DNA of 51,762 bases from Pyxidicoccus fallax (lineage in GTDB: Bacteria > Myxococcota > Myxococcia > Myxococcales > Myxococcaceae), in assembly GCF_012933655.1 (NCBI RefSeq), contig NZ_JABBJJ010000047.1:1-51762 (forward strand), read 5' to 3'. The translations under genes and the position numbers were made by a program. Positions within the stretch are counted from its first letter, which is position 1, and the number at the start of each line of letters is the position of its first letter. Below, one piece after another: positions 15,264-23,861 of this stretch. The notes under the pieces are model-generated. The model had not been told where the DNA came from. It made no database searches and worked only from the letters and a program-made list of their open reading frames with translations.

Positions 15264-15881
15264 GTGCTGACGCACCGACAGGGCCTGCTGCTCGTCCTCG
15301 GAGCCATCCTCGCGCCGGGCTGCATCCCCGACGCCGTCGACGTCACGGGCAAGCGCTGCGGGCCGGAGCAGTCCTGCGGGCCGGGCCTCCAATGCGTGGA
15401 GGGCCGCTGTACGTCGGATGACGTGCAGCCACCTCCCACCAACCTCGTTCGCAACCCCGGCTTCGAGAACGGTGTCGAGGGCTGGGAGACGACGGGCGAG
15501 CTGTCCACCGAAGCGCCGGGCTTCGCGGGTGCCCTCGCGGCCCGGCTCGTGCCCACGGGGAACGGCGAGCCGGTGACGCTCACACCGCGCTCGCCACCGC
15601 TCCTCGACGCCGAGGACAGCTACTACTGCGCCTCGGCCTGGGTGCGTGGAGGCGCCGGTCACACCGCCGTGCTCGAAATCCTCGAAGGGACCGAGGTCTC
15701 CAGCTCCGAGGAGCTCCCGCTGGATGGCACCTGGCGGCAGGTGAAGGTCTCCACGCTGTTGTTCGAGAACGAGGTGGGCACCCTGCGCCTCGTCATCCCC
15801 GCGGAGGTGGACACTCCCGTGTGGGTGGACGAGGTCGCGCTCTGGCGCTCGGACAGCGTCCTCTGCGAGAACGGCCCGTGA
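15264..15881 (+). CDS. Lipoprotein with carbohydrate-binding-like domain
   Basis: About 205 residues. GTG 15264 has AGGAG seven bases upstream and gives the signal LLLVLGAILAPGC; an in-frame GTG at 15243 lacks this site. A short cysteine-rich segment (CGPEQSCGPGLQCVEGRC, two likely disulfides, common in myxobacterial surface lipoproteins) precedes a beta-sandwich of about 130 residues: NLVRNPGFENGVEGWETTG, then YYCASAWVRGG, then DGTWRQVKVSTLLF and VWVDEVALW. That is the layout of CBM4/9-like carbohydrate-binding modules. It is probably a surface protein binding glycans or peptidoglycan. The stop overlaps the GTG start of the FHA activator (GTGA), so the two are co-translated. Confidence 0.75.
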   Translation: MLTHRQGLLLVLGAILAPGCIPDAVDVTGKRCGPEQSCGPGLQCVEGRCTSDDVQPPPTNLVRNPGFENGVEGWETTGELSTEAPGFAGALAARLVPTGNGEPVTLTPRSPPLLDAEDSYYCASAWVRGGAGHTAVLEILEGTEVSSSEELPLDGTWRQVKVSTLLFENEVGTLRLVIPAEVDTPVWVDEVALWRSDSVLCENGP

Positions 15882-17170
15882 GCCCGCCCCGCACCTCGCC
15901 ACTCACGGAGAAGACGGACCCCGACAGTCCTCCCCGCGTGCGGCTGTTCGTCATGGAGGGGCCGGACCGGGGGCGGTCCATCCTCTTCGAGGGCGGCACC
16001 CTGGTGGTGGGGACGCTGCCGTCCTGCCAGCTCGTGCTCACCGACGACACGGTGTCCCGCCAGCACCTGAGCCTCGAGCTGCTCGGGCCGCGTGCGCGGG
16101 TGAGGGACCTCGGCAGCCGCAACGGGACGCGCTACCTGGGTGCCCGGGTGGAGGTGGTGGAGGTGCCCTTGGGCGCCATCGTCTCGCTCGGGAGGACGCA
16201 GCTCGCGCTGCTCCCCGCGGATGTCGAGCCCGAGCGGTTCAGCGAGCGGACGGAGCTGGCCGGACTGCTCGGGCGCTCGCTGGCGATGCGGCGGCTGTTC
16301 GCCGAAATCGAGCGGGTGGCTCCCGTGGACGTGCCCGTCCTCATCCAGGGAGAGACGGGGTCCGGCAAGGAGGGCATCGCGAGGGCGCTGCATGCGCTGT
16401 CCGGGAGGACGGGGGCGCTGCGCGCGTTCGACTGCGGTTCCGTCCCGCCGGGCCTCCTGCCGGGCATGCTGTTCGGCCATGCGCGCGGGGCCTTCACGGG
16501 CGCGGTGGCGGACACACCCGGCGCCGTCGAGGCCGCGCACGAGGGGACGCTCTTCCTCGACGAGGTGGCGGAGCTGCCGCTGGAGCTGCAGCCCGCCTTC
16601 CTGCGCGTGCTGGAGACGGGGCGCTTCTCCCGGCTCGGCGAGACGCGGGAGCGGCAGGTGCGCTTCCGGCTCGTGGCCGCCACGCACCGGGACCTCGCGG
16701 CCGCGATGAAGAAGGGCACCTTCCGGCCCGACCTCTACCACCGGCTGGCGAGCATCGTGCTGCGCGCGCCGCCCCTGCGGGAGCGGCTGGACGACATCCC
16801 GCTGCTGGCCGAGCACTTCGCGCGGAGCCTCGGGGCGTCGCTGCCGCTGTCACCCGCGAGCCTCGCCACGCTGAGCGCCTATCACTGGCCCGGCAACGTG
16901 CGGGAGCTGCGCAACGCGGTGGAGCGGACGCTGACGCTGGGCGCGGAGGCCGCGCTGCCGGAGCTGGCGCCCCCCGGTGGCGCGAAGGAGGACTTCCACG
17001 CGACGCGCGAGCGGGTCCTCCTGGCCTTCGAGCGCAGCTACCTGGAGGCGCTGCTCGCCCGGCACCGCGGCTCCGCCTCGGCGGCGGCGCGGGAGGCCGG
17101 GCTCGCGCGCTCCTACTTCTATCGCCTGCTCAAGACGCACGGGCTCGTCCCCGGACGCGGCAAGGGCTGA
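15878..17170 (+). CDS. FHA-domain sigma-54-dependent transcriptional activator
   Basis: 430 residues from GTG 15878. An FHA phosphothreonine-binding domain covers about 20-112 (SRQHLSLEL, GSRNGT). The AAA+ domain follows with Walker A GETGSGKE (158-165), the sigma-54 contact loop GAFTGA (204-209), Walker B FLDEV (226-230), and then RRLGET-type and DLYHRL sensor segments. The C-terminus (SASAAAREAGLARSYFYRLLKTHGL) is a Fis-type helix-turn-helix. It activates sigma-54 promoters, and the FHA domain should make this depend on a phosphorylated partner. The kinase two genes downstream is the obvious candidate. The start overlaps the upstream lipoprotein stop. Target promoters are not evident here. 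Confidence 0.9.
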   Translation: MSPPRTSPLTEKTDPDSPPRVRLFVMEGPDRGRSILFEGGTLVVGTLPSCQLVLTDDTVSRQHLSLELLGPRARVRDLGSRNGTRYLGARVEVVEVPLGAIVSLGRTQLALLPADVEPERFSERTELAGLLGRSLAMRRLFAEIERVAPVDVPVLIQGETGSGKEGIARALHALSGRTGALRAFDCGSVPPGLLPGMLFGHARGAFTGAVADTPGAVEAAHEGTLFLDEVAELPLELQPAFLRVLETGRFSRLGETRERQVRFRLVAATHRDLAAAMKKGTFRPDLYHRLASIVLRAPPLRERLDDIPLLAEHFARSLGASLPLSPASLATLSAYHWPGNVRELRNAVERTLTLGAEAALPELAPPGGAKEDFHATRERVLLAFERSYLEALLARHRGSASAAAREAGLARSYFYRLLKTHGLVPGRGKG

Positions 17171-17187
17171 GCTAGGATGCGTGCGCC

Positions 17188-18108
17188 ATGTGGCTTGCCG
17201 TGACACTGCTGGTGGTCCTGGGACAGGTCGCGCCGGCGAATCCCTATCTGGAGCAGGCGCGGACGCGGTACGAGGCGCTGGACTTCGCCCAGACGCTGGA
17301 GTTGCTCCAGCTCGCCGAGCAGGTCCCCTCCAACACGCGCGCCCAGCTGCTCGACATCCTGGAGCTGAAGGCCCGCTGCGAGCTGGCGGAGGGCCGGCGC
17401 GCGGAGGCGGAGGCGAGCTACACGCGGATGCTCGCGCTGGACCCGCGCGCGGAGCTTCCGTCGGACCTCTCGCCCAAGATTCTGGAGGCCTTCCATGCGG
17501 TGAAGGCCCGGCTCTTCCCGGCCGACTATGTAGCCCTCAAGCAGCTCCCCTCGGCGGAGGGGCTGGTGCGGGTGGAGGTGGTGGACCCGTGGCGGCGCGT
17601 GGAGGCGGTGGTGCTGCACTCGCGCGGTCCGCGTGATGCGGACTGGCGGCAGCTGCGCGCCGTTCCCGAGGCGGGGCTGTGTGTCTTCCAGCTTCCGGGC
17701 GATGGAGCGGGCCCGGTGCGCTGGTATGTCGAGGCCCGGGGCCAGGAGGGCCAGGGCGTGACACGACTGGGGGCCCCGGATGCGCCTCGGGTGTGGGACC
17801 GGGGAGGCGTCGTCGCGGAGCCGCTCGTGTCCTCCGCGCCTCCGCCGGGGGCGGTGCCCTCCGAGCCGCCGCGTGTCCGCGGGACGCTGGGCTGGGTGGC
17901 GCTGGGAGTGGCGGTCGCCGCGGGCGTGGGGGGCACGTGGCTCCAGGTTCGTTCGAGTGAGTCCCATGACGCCGCGGAGCGCGCGGAGTGGGCGGGGGAT
18001 GCACGGCGGCACTCCGAGCGGGCGCGCTCGCAGGCCGGATGGGCCAGGGCCCTCTTCGTCGGAGGCGGAGCGGCGGCGCTGGGCGGAGGCTATCTCCTCA
18101 CATGGTGA
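17188..18108 (+). CDS. TPR-type periplasmic/membrane protein of the kinase operon
   Basis: 306 residues. A signal peptide (MWLAVTLLVVLGQVAPA) is followed by a helical TPR-like region (about 18-110: YLEQARTRYEALDFAQTLELLQLAEQ, then ARCELAEGRRAEAEASYTRMLALDPRAELP), where LDPRAELPSDLSPKILEAF is typical of myxobacterial TPR proteins paired with kinases. A beta-rich middle region and a Pro/Ala linker lead to transmembrane helices near 235 and 290 (GTLGWVALGVAVAAGVGGTW, ALFVGGGAAALGGGYLL). It lies 17 bases after the activator gene and overlaps the kinase start, so it is a component of the same signalling unit. Its specific role is unknown. Confidence 0.75.
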   Translation: MWLAVTLLVVLGQVAPANPYLEQARTRYEALDFAQTLELLQLAEQVPSNTRAQLLDILELKARCELAEGRRAEAEASYTRMLALDPRAELPSDLSPKILEAFHAVKARLFPADYVALKQLPSAEGLVRVEVVDPWRRVEAVVLHSRGPRDADWRQLRAVPEAGLCVFQLPGDGAGPVRWYVEARGQEGQGVTRLGAPDAPRVWDRGGVVAEPLVSSAPPPGAVPSEPPRVRGTLGWVALGVAVAAGVGGTWLQVRSSESHDAAERAEWAGDARRHSERARSQAGWARALFVGGGAAALGGGYLLTW

Positions 18109-19784
18109 CGGGCGGGCCCGCGATGCGGGGGCTGCACGTGGGCCCCTACGAGCTGCTCTCGCGCCTCGCGGCGGGAGGCATGGGCGAGGTGTTCATCGCC
18201 CGGCGCACGGGCCTGGGGAGCTTCGAGAAGCGCGTCGCGCTCAAGCTGTTGCTGCCGCACCTGTCCGAGGAGCCGGCGCTGGTGGAGCGCTTCCTGGAAG
18301 AGGCGCGCATCGCCGCGAGGATGGAGCATCCCCACGTCGTGCAGCTCTTCGACGCGGGCGAGGCGGAGGGGCGCTACTACCTGGCGATGGCGCTCGTGGA
18401 GGGCGTGAGCCTGTCGCAGTTGCTCCGCGCGTGCCGTCGCGAGGGCCGGCAGCTTCCGCTCCCCGTGGTGCGGGCGGTGGCGGCGGGACTCTGCGAGGCG
18501 CTCGACTACGCGCACCAGCTCCGCGGGCCGGCGGGCGAGGACTTCCGCGTCGTCCACCGGGACGTCAGTCCGTCCAACGTCATGGTGTCCGCGCGGGGGG
18601 CCGTGCTGCTCGGGGACTTCGGCATCGCGCGGGTGCTCGCCAATGCGACGACGCGCAGCAGCCGTCCCTGGGGGAAGTACGCGTACATGCCGCCGGAGCA
18701 GCTGGACGCGACGGGGCCCGTGGATGCGCGGGCGGATGTCTTCGCGGCGGCCGTGACGCTCTATCAGGCGCTCACCCTGGATTCGCCGTTCCAGCGCGCC
18801 ACGGACGCGGCCACCATGGAGGCCATCCGCCGCGAGTCGCTGCCGGACGTCACGCGCGTGCGGCCGGACGTCAGCGCGCGCATCCGTGACACGCTCGCGC
18901 AGGGGACGGCGCGGGAGCGGGAGTCTCGGCTGCCGTCCGCGCGGGCGTTGCTCGAAGGGTTGATGGATGGGCCGGTGGCGCGCCCGTCCGAGGTGGGCGC
19001 GCTCGTCGAGTCGCTGTGTGCCGCCGAGCTGGCGGTGTTCCGTCAGGCTCCGCCCGCGTTCGACACGGGGCCGACGCGGACGGTGCCTCCTGCTCCGGAG
19101 TCCGGGGAAGCGGGTGGGCTTCGCCCGCGCTTGCCGGGGCAGGTGCTCCCCTCCCAGGACACCACGAAGGTGGTGGGGCACGGCGACACTCGTCGGGGGA
19201 CGAAAGGGGCTGTGCTTGCCCTGGCGGGCGGCGTGGCCGTGGTGGCTGTGGCTCTCGGGTTCTGGCAGCGCACCTCACGCGAGGCGGCCGATGCTGCCCT
19301 TGCTTCGCCTGGAGTCCAGGCGCGGGAAAACCCTCCTCCGCGGTCCGGTCTCGCCGCTTCGCCTGTCGCACAGGCAGGGGAAGCACCTCCCGAGGAGCCC
19401 TCCCCCATCGCGCCGGTACGGGAAGCTTCATCGGCCGCACCCTCCTCCACTCCGTCTCCCTCGAAGACGCAGCCTGCGTCCGGGGACGCTCGCGAGCGGT
19501 CCGCGTCGTCTCGCCCTTCCGGAACGCGCGGCCCCACGCGCGCCGAAGCCCCCAGGCCCGTGACGGGCACCGGCTTCCTCACGGTGGACGCGCGTCCCTG
19601 GGCGGTCATCTCGGTGGACGGGCGCGAGGTGGACCGGACGCCGCTCGCCCGTTACCCGTTGCCGGCGGGCCCGCACACCATCGTCTTCCACAACCCCGTC
19701 CTGGGACGCACCGAGCAGCGCACCGTCCACATCGAGCCGGGAGGGGTCGCCACCCTCCGGGTGGACTTCGAGACGCCGCGCTGA
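18102..19784 (+). CDS. Membrane Ser/Thr protein kinase (PknB-like) with C-terminal PEGA-like domain
   Basis: About 560 residues. The kinase domain covers about 14-290: glycine loop LAAGGMGEVF, catalytic lysine VALKLL (Lys48), HRDVSPSN (152-159, the Ser-for-Lys HRD form common in myxobacterial kinases), DFG (172-174), and MPPEQL in place of APE. A transmembrane helix (KGAVLALAGGVAVVAVALGFW, about 370-390) leads to a Pro/Ser-rich linker and a terminal PEGA-like beta domain (FLTVDARPWAVISVDGREV…RYPLPAGPHTIVF). The kinase is thus cytosolic, with an extracytoplasmic sensor or anchor. ATG 18102 overlaps the TPR gene; ATG 18123 is an alternative. It probably phosphorylates the FHA-bound pathway in this operon. 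Confidence 0.9.
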   Translation: MVTGGPAMRGLHVGPYELLSRLAAGGMGEVFIARRTGLGSFEKRVALKLLLPHLSEEPALVERFLEEARIAARMEHPHVVQLFDAGEAEGRYYLAMALVEGVSLSQLLRACRREGRQLPLPVVRAVAAGLCEALDYAHQLRGPAGEDFRVVHRDVSPSNVMVSARGAVLLGDFGIARVLANATTRSSRPWGKYAYMPPEQLDATGPVDARADVFAAAVTLYQALTLDSPFQRATDAATMEAIRRESLPDVTRVRPDVSARIRDTLAQGTARERESRLPSARALLEGLMDGPVARPSEVGALVESLCAAELAVFRQAPPAFDTGPTRTVPPAPESGEAGGLRPRLPGQVLPSQDTTKVVGHGDTRRGTKGAVLALAGGVAVVAVALGFWQRTSREAADAALASPGVQARENPPPRSGLAASPVAQAGEAPPEEPSPIAPVREASSAAPSSTPSPSKTQPASGDARERSASSRPSGTRGPTRAEAPRPVTGTGFLTVDARPWAVISVDGREVDRTPLARYPLPAGPHTIVFHNPVLGRTEQRTVHIEPGGVATLRVDFETPR

Positions 19785-20014
19785 GCGCCGGGCCGGAACT
19801 GTCGTGAGCCGGGACAGTTGTCCCCTGGCAGGAGACAGCCCTCCCGCGCGACTCCCGAGTCCTCCGCGCCAAGTCCGCGAAACGAGGCCCCTGTGTCCCG
19901 AAAAGGCCTCCGTCCGCCGCCGGGGCACGGGGACTGCACTGTCTCTCCGCGCGCACGCACTGAAGCCGCGTGCCTCACCCCAACGATTCACCCACTCTAC
20001 GGAGAGACCCTTTC

Positions 20015-20248
20015 ATGAAGACCACGCTCTTTGTGCTGTTCGCCTCGATGTCCCTCGCGATGGCCGTCACCGCCTGTGGCGATGACGCCTGCTCCGCCGA
20101 GGAGTCGAAGACGTGCTCGGACAAGCAGGCCACGTGCGTGACCTCCTGCGGCACCGGCGTCGAGGCGAACTACGCCTCCTGCGTCGCGACCTGCAACACG
20201 CGGCTCTGTGACTGCCTGGATTCCTGCGGCAGCACCTGCCAGGACTGA
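20015..20248 (+). CDS. Small cysteine-rich lipoprotein
   Basis: 77 residues with ribosome site GGAGAG ten bases before ATG 20015. The signal peptide (LFVLFASMSLAMAVTAC) ends in a lipobox. The mature 57-residue part carries ten further cysteines in spaced pairs (DACSAEESKTC, ATCVTSC, ASCVATC, RLCDCLDSC, STC), pointing to a compact disulfide-rich fold outside the cytoplasm. No metal-binding family was recognised. A hairpin follows the stop. The gene stands alone between the kinase operon and the next gene, with 230 bases of upstream non-coding sequence likely to hold its promoter. Confidence 0.75.
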   Translation: MKTTLFVLFASMSLAMAVTACGDDACSAEESKTCSDKQATCVTSCGTGVEANYASCVATCNTRLCDCLDSCGSTCQD

Positions 20249-20266
20249 CCACCGTTCCAAATCATC

Positions 20267-20305
20267 GGGCGGGCCCTCTCGCGGGACGGGAGGGGGCCCG
20301 CCGCC
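20267..20305 (+). terminator. Terminator-like hairpin after the Cys-rich lipoprotein
   Basis: GGCGGGCCC at 20269-20277 pairs with GGGCCCGCC at 20295-20303, and inner C/T and G/A tracts (TCTC against GGAG) lengthen the stem. There is no T run after it, as is usual in this G+C-rich window. Confidence 0.5.
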
Positions 20306-20345
20306 CCTGCCTGGGCTACGCTGGAGATCTGCCCGAGCAGGTCCC

Positions 20346-20852
20346 ATGAACAAGCACGAGAGAAAAGCCCTGCTGCGCGAGCGCCAGGAGGCCGCGGAGA
20401 AGGCCTCCGAGATGTCCCGTGAGCGGCGCATCGGAGAGACTCCGAGTTGGCGAGGTGCAGGCCACCTCCGGTTGCAGCTCAGGGAACGGCCGTCCTTCGA
20501 GTCGGGCTCCATCTGGGACATCCGAGAAATCGAGGACACCCTGACGCTGTACGTGAGCCGGACGAACCCGGACAAGGCGGGCTATCTCCTACCGGGTTAC
20601 ACCGAACTCGTCGTCGAGCAGAAGGAGCTCGCCTCCCGCGTCGAGCAACTGGAGGGCATCCCCGTGGTGACGCCTCTTCGCTTCCGGGGCCATGCCGGCT
20701 TCGACGGAACCTCCTACACGCTCACGCGCTCCGACGGCTTCGACTCCGTCTCGTTCAGCTGGTGGGAAGAGGGTCCCTCGGAGTGGACGCCGCTGACGGA
20801 GGCGGTGGCGCGCTTCATCGACTACCTCAAGCAGCAGAAGCCCGTGCAGTGA
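20346..20852 (+). CDS. Hypothetical protein, 168 residues
   Basis: The N-terminal about 40 residues are highly charged (NKHERKALLRERQEAAEKASEM), likely a helix. The rest is a mixed alpha/beta domain (LTLYVSRTNPDKAGYLLPGYTEL, IPVVTPLRFRGHAGFDGTSYTL, FSWWEEGPSEWTPLTEAVARFIDYLKQQ). No signal peptide or membrane segment is visible, so it is predicted cytosolic. No family was recognised. The shape (a binding core plus a terminal helix) recalls small immunity-like proteins of myxobacteria, but there is no adjacent toxin. It is separated from the Cys-rich lipoprotein by a hairpin and from the DoxX gene by 129 bases. Confidence 0.65.
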   Translation: MNKHERKALLRERQEAAEKASEMSRERRIGETPSWRGAGHLRLQLRERPSFESGSIWDIREIEDTLTLYVSRTNPDKAGYLLPGYTELVVEQKELASRVEQLEGIPVVTPLRFRGHAGFDGTSYTLTRSDGFDSVSFSWWEEGPSEWTPLTEAVARFIDYLKQQKPVQ

Positions 20853-20981
20853 GCCTGACAACCCTGGCCGCCTGCCTGCCTGGGAAAATCCCGGGAAAAT
20901 GCCGTGTCGATCTCCCGGAGCGTCGTTCGTCGTCCTCGTGAAGGCAGGGAATACCCCCATGCCGACAACGAGGAGACCTCC

Positions 20982-21440
20982 ATGCAGACCGTCACGAAGG
21001 CGCAGCTGTGGACCGGCCGTATCCTGAGCGGCATCGCGGTGCTGTTTCTCACGATGGACGGCGTCATGAAGTTCGTGGCGCCCCCGGAGGTCCTCCAGGG
21101 CAGCGAGGCGCTCGGCTATGCCGCGGACCGGCTGCCCATCATGGGCACGCTGGTGCTGACGGGCGTGGCCCTGTACCTCATCCCCCGCACCTCGGTGCTC
21201 GGCGCCATCTTCCTCACGGGCTTCCTGGGCGGTGCGGTGGCCACCCATGTGCGCGTCGACAACCCGCTCTTCAGCCACGTGCTCTTCCCCACCTACGTGG
21301 CGGCCTTCATCTGGGGCGGGCTGCTGCTGCGTGACGCCCGGCTGCGCGTCTTCCTGCCCTTTGCCAAGGCCCGCTCCACCCCGGTAGAGAGCGAGCGCGG
21401 AATCACCACCCCGCACCTGCGGGAAAGGACTGCGCAGTGA
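20982..21440 (+). CDS. DoxX-family membrane protein
   Basis: 152 residues from ATG 20982, with GAGGAG eight bases upstream. Four transmembrane helices: WTGRILSGIAVLFLTMDGVMKF, IMGTLVLTGVALYLI, VLGAIFLTGFLGGAVATHV and FPTYVAAFIWGGLLL. The phrases DGVMKF and FLTGFLGGAVATHVRV match the DoxX-like (DUF4267/DoxX_2) group. Such proteins are small inner-membrane proteins linked to redox or respiratory stress; no reaction is established. Its stop overlaps the GTG start of the next gene (GTGA), a coupled pair. Confidence 0.8.
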   Translation: MQTVTKAQLWTGRILSGIAVLFLTMDGVMKFVAPPEVLQGSEALGYAADRLPIMGTLVLTGVALYLIPRTSVLGAIFLTGFLGGAVATHVRVDNPLFSHVLFPTYVAAFIWGGLLLRDARLRVFLPFAKARSTPVESERGITTPHLRERTAQ

Positions 21441-21787
21441 GCCTGGCGAAGAAGCTGAATCTCAAGGAGGGAATGAAGGTTCGCGTCATCGGCAAGCCCT
21501 CGGGCGTGGACCTCGACGACGTGGTGACGACGACCTCCGCCAAGGCGGAGGCCCTCCTCATCTTCGTGAAGACGCTGGCGGACGTGGACGCGAAGTGCGC
21601 CCCCCTCATCGAGGCCGCCAAGGCGGACCGCATCGCCTGGGCCGCCTACCCCAAGGCCGGCCAGCTCGGCACCGACCTCAACCGGGACATCCTCTGGAAG
21701 CACCTGCTCCAGCAGGACATCCAGGGCATCCGGCAGATCGCCATCGACGACGTCTGGAGCGCCATGCGCTTCCGCCCGGGGAAGTGA
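21437..21787 (+). CDS. DUF3052-like small protein
   Basis: 116 residues from GTG 21437, overlapping the DoxX-like stop. The pattern LKEGMKVRVIGKPSG, AEALLIFVKTLADVD, AKADRIAWAAYPKAG…TDLNRDILW and IRQIAIDDVWSAMRFRP follows the DUF3052 family as I remember it (a start with KPGM, a WVAYPK segment and an ending with VD-x-WSGLRF). These small cytosolic proteins have no established function. It is translationally coupled to the DoxX-like gene and ends 8 bases from the convergent PIG-L gene, leaving no room for a separate terminator. Confidence 0.65.
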   Translation: MSLAKKLNLKEGMKVRVIGKPSGVDLDDVVTTTSAKAEALLIFVKTLADVDAKCAPLIEAAKADRIAWAAYPKAGQLGTDLNRDILWKHLLQQDIQGIRQIAIDDVWSAMRFRPGK

Positions 21788-21795
21788 GCGCGCCG

Positions 21796-22581
21796 TCAGG
21801 AGAACTCCCGGCGTAGCGCCGGGTCGAGCGTGGCGCCCGCGAGGAACACCTCCGCGTGACCCGAGAGACCGTGGGCCGCGGCTTCGCGCCGGTGGAAGGT
21901 CTCCAGCGTGGGGCCCACGTCCCGAGCCCCTCCGAACTGGAAGCCCAGCTGACTCCGGTAGCAGCCGCACCCGGCCACCTTGCGCGGCAGTACCTCCGTC
22001 ACGTTCATGGCCAGCGGCCGGAGGTCTCCCGGCAGCACCGGGTCCGGCCGGGCTCCGGGCTGTCGCACCGCGTACGGCGTGTCCCGGTACCACAGGGTGC
22101 GCGCGGCCCATCCGTCCATCGAGGCCATCAGCCGGACCACCTGGACATGGTCCACGTGGCCGCCCAGGGCCTGCGGTGCCAGCACCAGCTCCGGCCGCAG
22201 CTCGGTCAACAGCGGCATGAGCCGCCGCCTCGCTGTCCCGACAATCGCGTCGTCCTCCTGCGGAGGTGCGAAGAGCTCCGCGGCGCTGCTGTACCCCCGG
22301 TGGGGCGCTTCGGGCAGCCCGGCCCAGGCCAGCCAGTCCACCTCCATGTGCACCGCGAAGTCCCGGTCCTCCTGTCGGCGCAGCGCCATGTAGTCCACCT
22401 CCGGGCCCAGCCCCTTGTCCGTCTGGCACGCCAGCGCGAAGCCCGTGGGCTCCGGCACCGAGCGCGTGAAGACTGTCACGAGGGCCACCTTCCACCCCCG
22501 GGCCTTCAGCCGGGCCAGCGTGCCTCCGCAGGAGAAGGCCACGTCGTCCAGGTGGGGAGACAGGAAGAGCGCGATGCTCAT
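21796..22581 (-). CDS. PIG-L/LmbE-family zinc deacetylase (YcaO operon)
   Basis: 261 residues. SPHLDDVAFSCGG (His10, Asp12, Asp13) and GHVDHV (His142, Asp144, His145) are the zinc-binding and catalytic elements of the LmbE family, which removes acetyl from N-acetylglucosaminyl conjugates (PIG-L, MshB, BshB). It is the last gene of the YcaO operon and its start overlaps the end of the GT4 gene (22578-22581). Next to a GT4 enzyme this repeats the pairing seen in mycothiol (MshA/MshB) and bacillithiol (BshA/BshB) synthesis. I infer that the GT4 adds an N-acetyl-hexosamine and this enzyme unmasks the amine. Antibiotic-type LmbE homologues are an alternative. Confidence 0.88.
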   Translation of the reverse strand: MSIALFLSPHLDDVAFSCGGTLARLKARGWKVALVTVFTRSVPEPTGFALACQTDKGLGPEVDYMALRRQEDRDFAVHMEVDWLAWAGLPEAPHRGYSSAAELFAPPQEDDAIVGTARRRLMPLLTELRPELVLAPQALGGHVDHVQVVRLMASMDGWAARTLWYRDTPYAVRQPGARPDPVLPGDLRPLAMNVTEVLPRKVAGCGCYRSQLGFQFGGARDVGPTLETFHRREAAAHGLSGHAEVFLAGATLDPALRREFS

Positions 22582-23861
22582 AACAGGTGGGGCGCTTTCC
22601 GGAAGCGGCAGGACAGGTCGGCCGTGGCCACGGTGGTGTCCGGGTCGTACACCCGGGTCCACCGCGTGTCGGGCGCGGTGCCCACGAGCTGCTCGTACAC
22701 GCGCTGAATCTGCCCGCCCACCGTCCGCCACGAGTACCGCTCCCGCACCTCGGCCAGCGCGGTGCGCGCCAGCCGCTCGCGCAGCCCCGGGTCGTCCAGC
22801 AGCCGGGCAATGGCCCCGGCCAGCGAATGGGCGTCCTGGGGCGGCACCCGCAGCGCGTTGCGCCCGTCCTCCAGGCAGTCCACCTCGCCCACCGCGCGCG
22901 TGGAGACGATGAGCAGCCCCGTGGCCATGGCCTCCAGAATCGTGTGGGAGCAGCCCTCCGCGGACATGGGCGAGACGAGGATGTCGCCGCGCCGGTACAC
23001 CTCTGGCGCCTCCTCGTACGAGGTGTGGCCGGTGAGCTCGACGACGTCCTCCAGCTCGTACCCGGCCACCCGGGCGCGCACCGCGTCCACGTCCGGACCG
23101 ATGCCGGAGAGCACCAGCTTCAGCGCGCGTCCCTCCCGTCTCAGCAGCCGCACCGCGTCCAGCAGCTCCAGCACGCCTTTCCGCGCGTCCACGCGCCCGT
23201 GGTACAGCAGCACCGGCGGGCGCCCCAGCTGCCCCAGCCTCGACTCGTCGCGTGGATGGAAGCGGCGCGTGTCGGTGGCGCCGGGCACCACGGTGAAGCG
23301 CTCCAGCGGCGTGCCGTGGTGGCCCCGCACCTCCTCCGCGAAGGAGCGGCTGCCAATCAGCAGCGCCCCCGCGTGGCCGAGCACCGCCAGCATGGCCTGC
23401 TTGTGGGTGCCGCAGCACGTGCCCACCGGGTGCCCGTCTCCTCCCTGGAGGGACACCACGTTGGGCAGCCCCAGCCGCCGGCTCGCCTCCAGGGCCGCCA
23501 GTCCGCACGGGTAGCCGTACTGCGCATGGATGAGCGAGAAGGGCTCGCGGCGGTGCTCCCGCTCCACCGTGGCGACGAGGTCCTCGATGTCCTGCTCGAA
23601 GCTGGCGGGCAGGCCGTCGTTGACGCGCTGCTCGCCCAGCGACTCGCGGCCCACCACCGTGGCGCGGGAGATGCCCGGCGGCAGGCCGCCTCCGTACACG
23701 GCGGCGCCGGCCCTGTCGTTGCGGTACTGGCTGACCATCGTCACGTCGTGGCCGCGGTCCGCCAGCTCCCGCACCAGGTTGTACGCGTAGACGCTCATCC
23801 CGGACACGGCCGGGAAGTCGCGCCGGGAGATGAAGCAGATGCGCAGCGTGTTGGCGCTCAT
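22578..23861 (-). CDS. GT4-family glycosyltransferase (YcaO operon)
   Basis: 427 residues. GT-B fold: the N-terminal half has RRDFPAVSGMSVYAYNLVRELADRGHDV and IHAQYGYPCG; the C-terminal donor domain has LLYHGRVDARKGVLELLDAVRLL, and EGCSHTILE at 302-310 (E-x7-E), the retaining GT4 donor-phosphate motif. MshA, BshA and many lipopolysaccharide enzymes belong here. ATG 23861 overlaps the TIM-barrel gene stop by 4 bases, and the upstream open frame to 23903 lacks a separate ribosome site. The donor is probably a UDP-sugar; the acceptor is not known, and the inositol-like neighbours suggest a cyclitol. The coupled deacetylase favours N-acetylglucosamine as donor sugar. Confidence 0.88.
   Translation of the reverse strand: MSANTLRICFISRRDFPAVSGMSVYAYNLVRELADRGHDVTMVSQYRNDRAGAAVYGGGLPPGISRATVVGRESLGEQRVNDGLPASFEQDIEDLVATVEREHRREPFSLIHAQYGYPCGLAALEASRRLGLPNVVSLQGGDGHPVGTCCGTHKQAMLAVLGHAGALLIGSRSFAEEVRGHHGTPLERFTVVPGATDTRRFHPRDESRLGQLGRPPVLLYHGRVDARKGVLELLDAVRLLRREGRALKLVLSGIGPDVDAVRARVAGYELEDVVELTGHTSYEEAPEVYRRGDILVSPMSAEGCSHTILEAMATGLLIVSTRAVGEVDCLEDGRNALRVPPQDAHSLAGAIARLLDDPGLRERLARTALAEVRERYSWRTVGGQIQRVYEQLVGTAPDTRWTRVYDPDTTVATADLSCRFRKAPHLL

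Noticed and set aside
20875..20905. Repeated GGGAAAAT before the DoxX-like gene
   Set aside because: Two short copies only (CTGGGAAAATCCCGGGAAAATG); too short to call a regulatory site.
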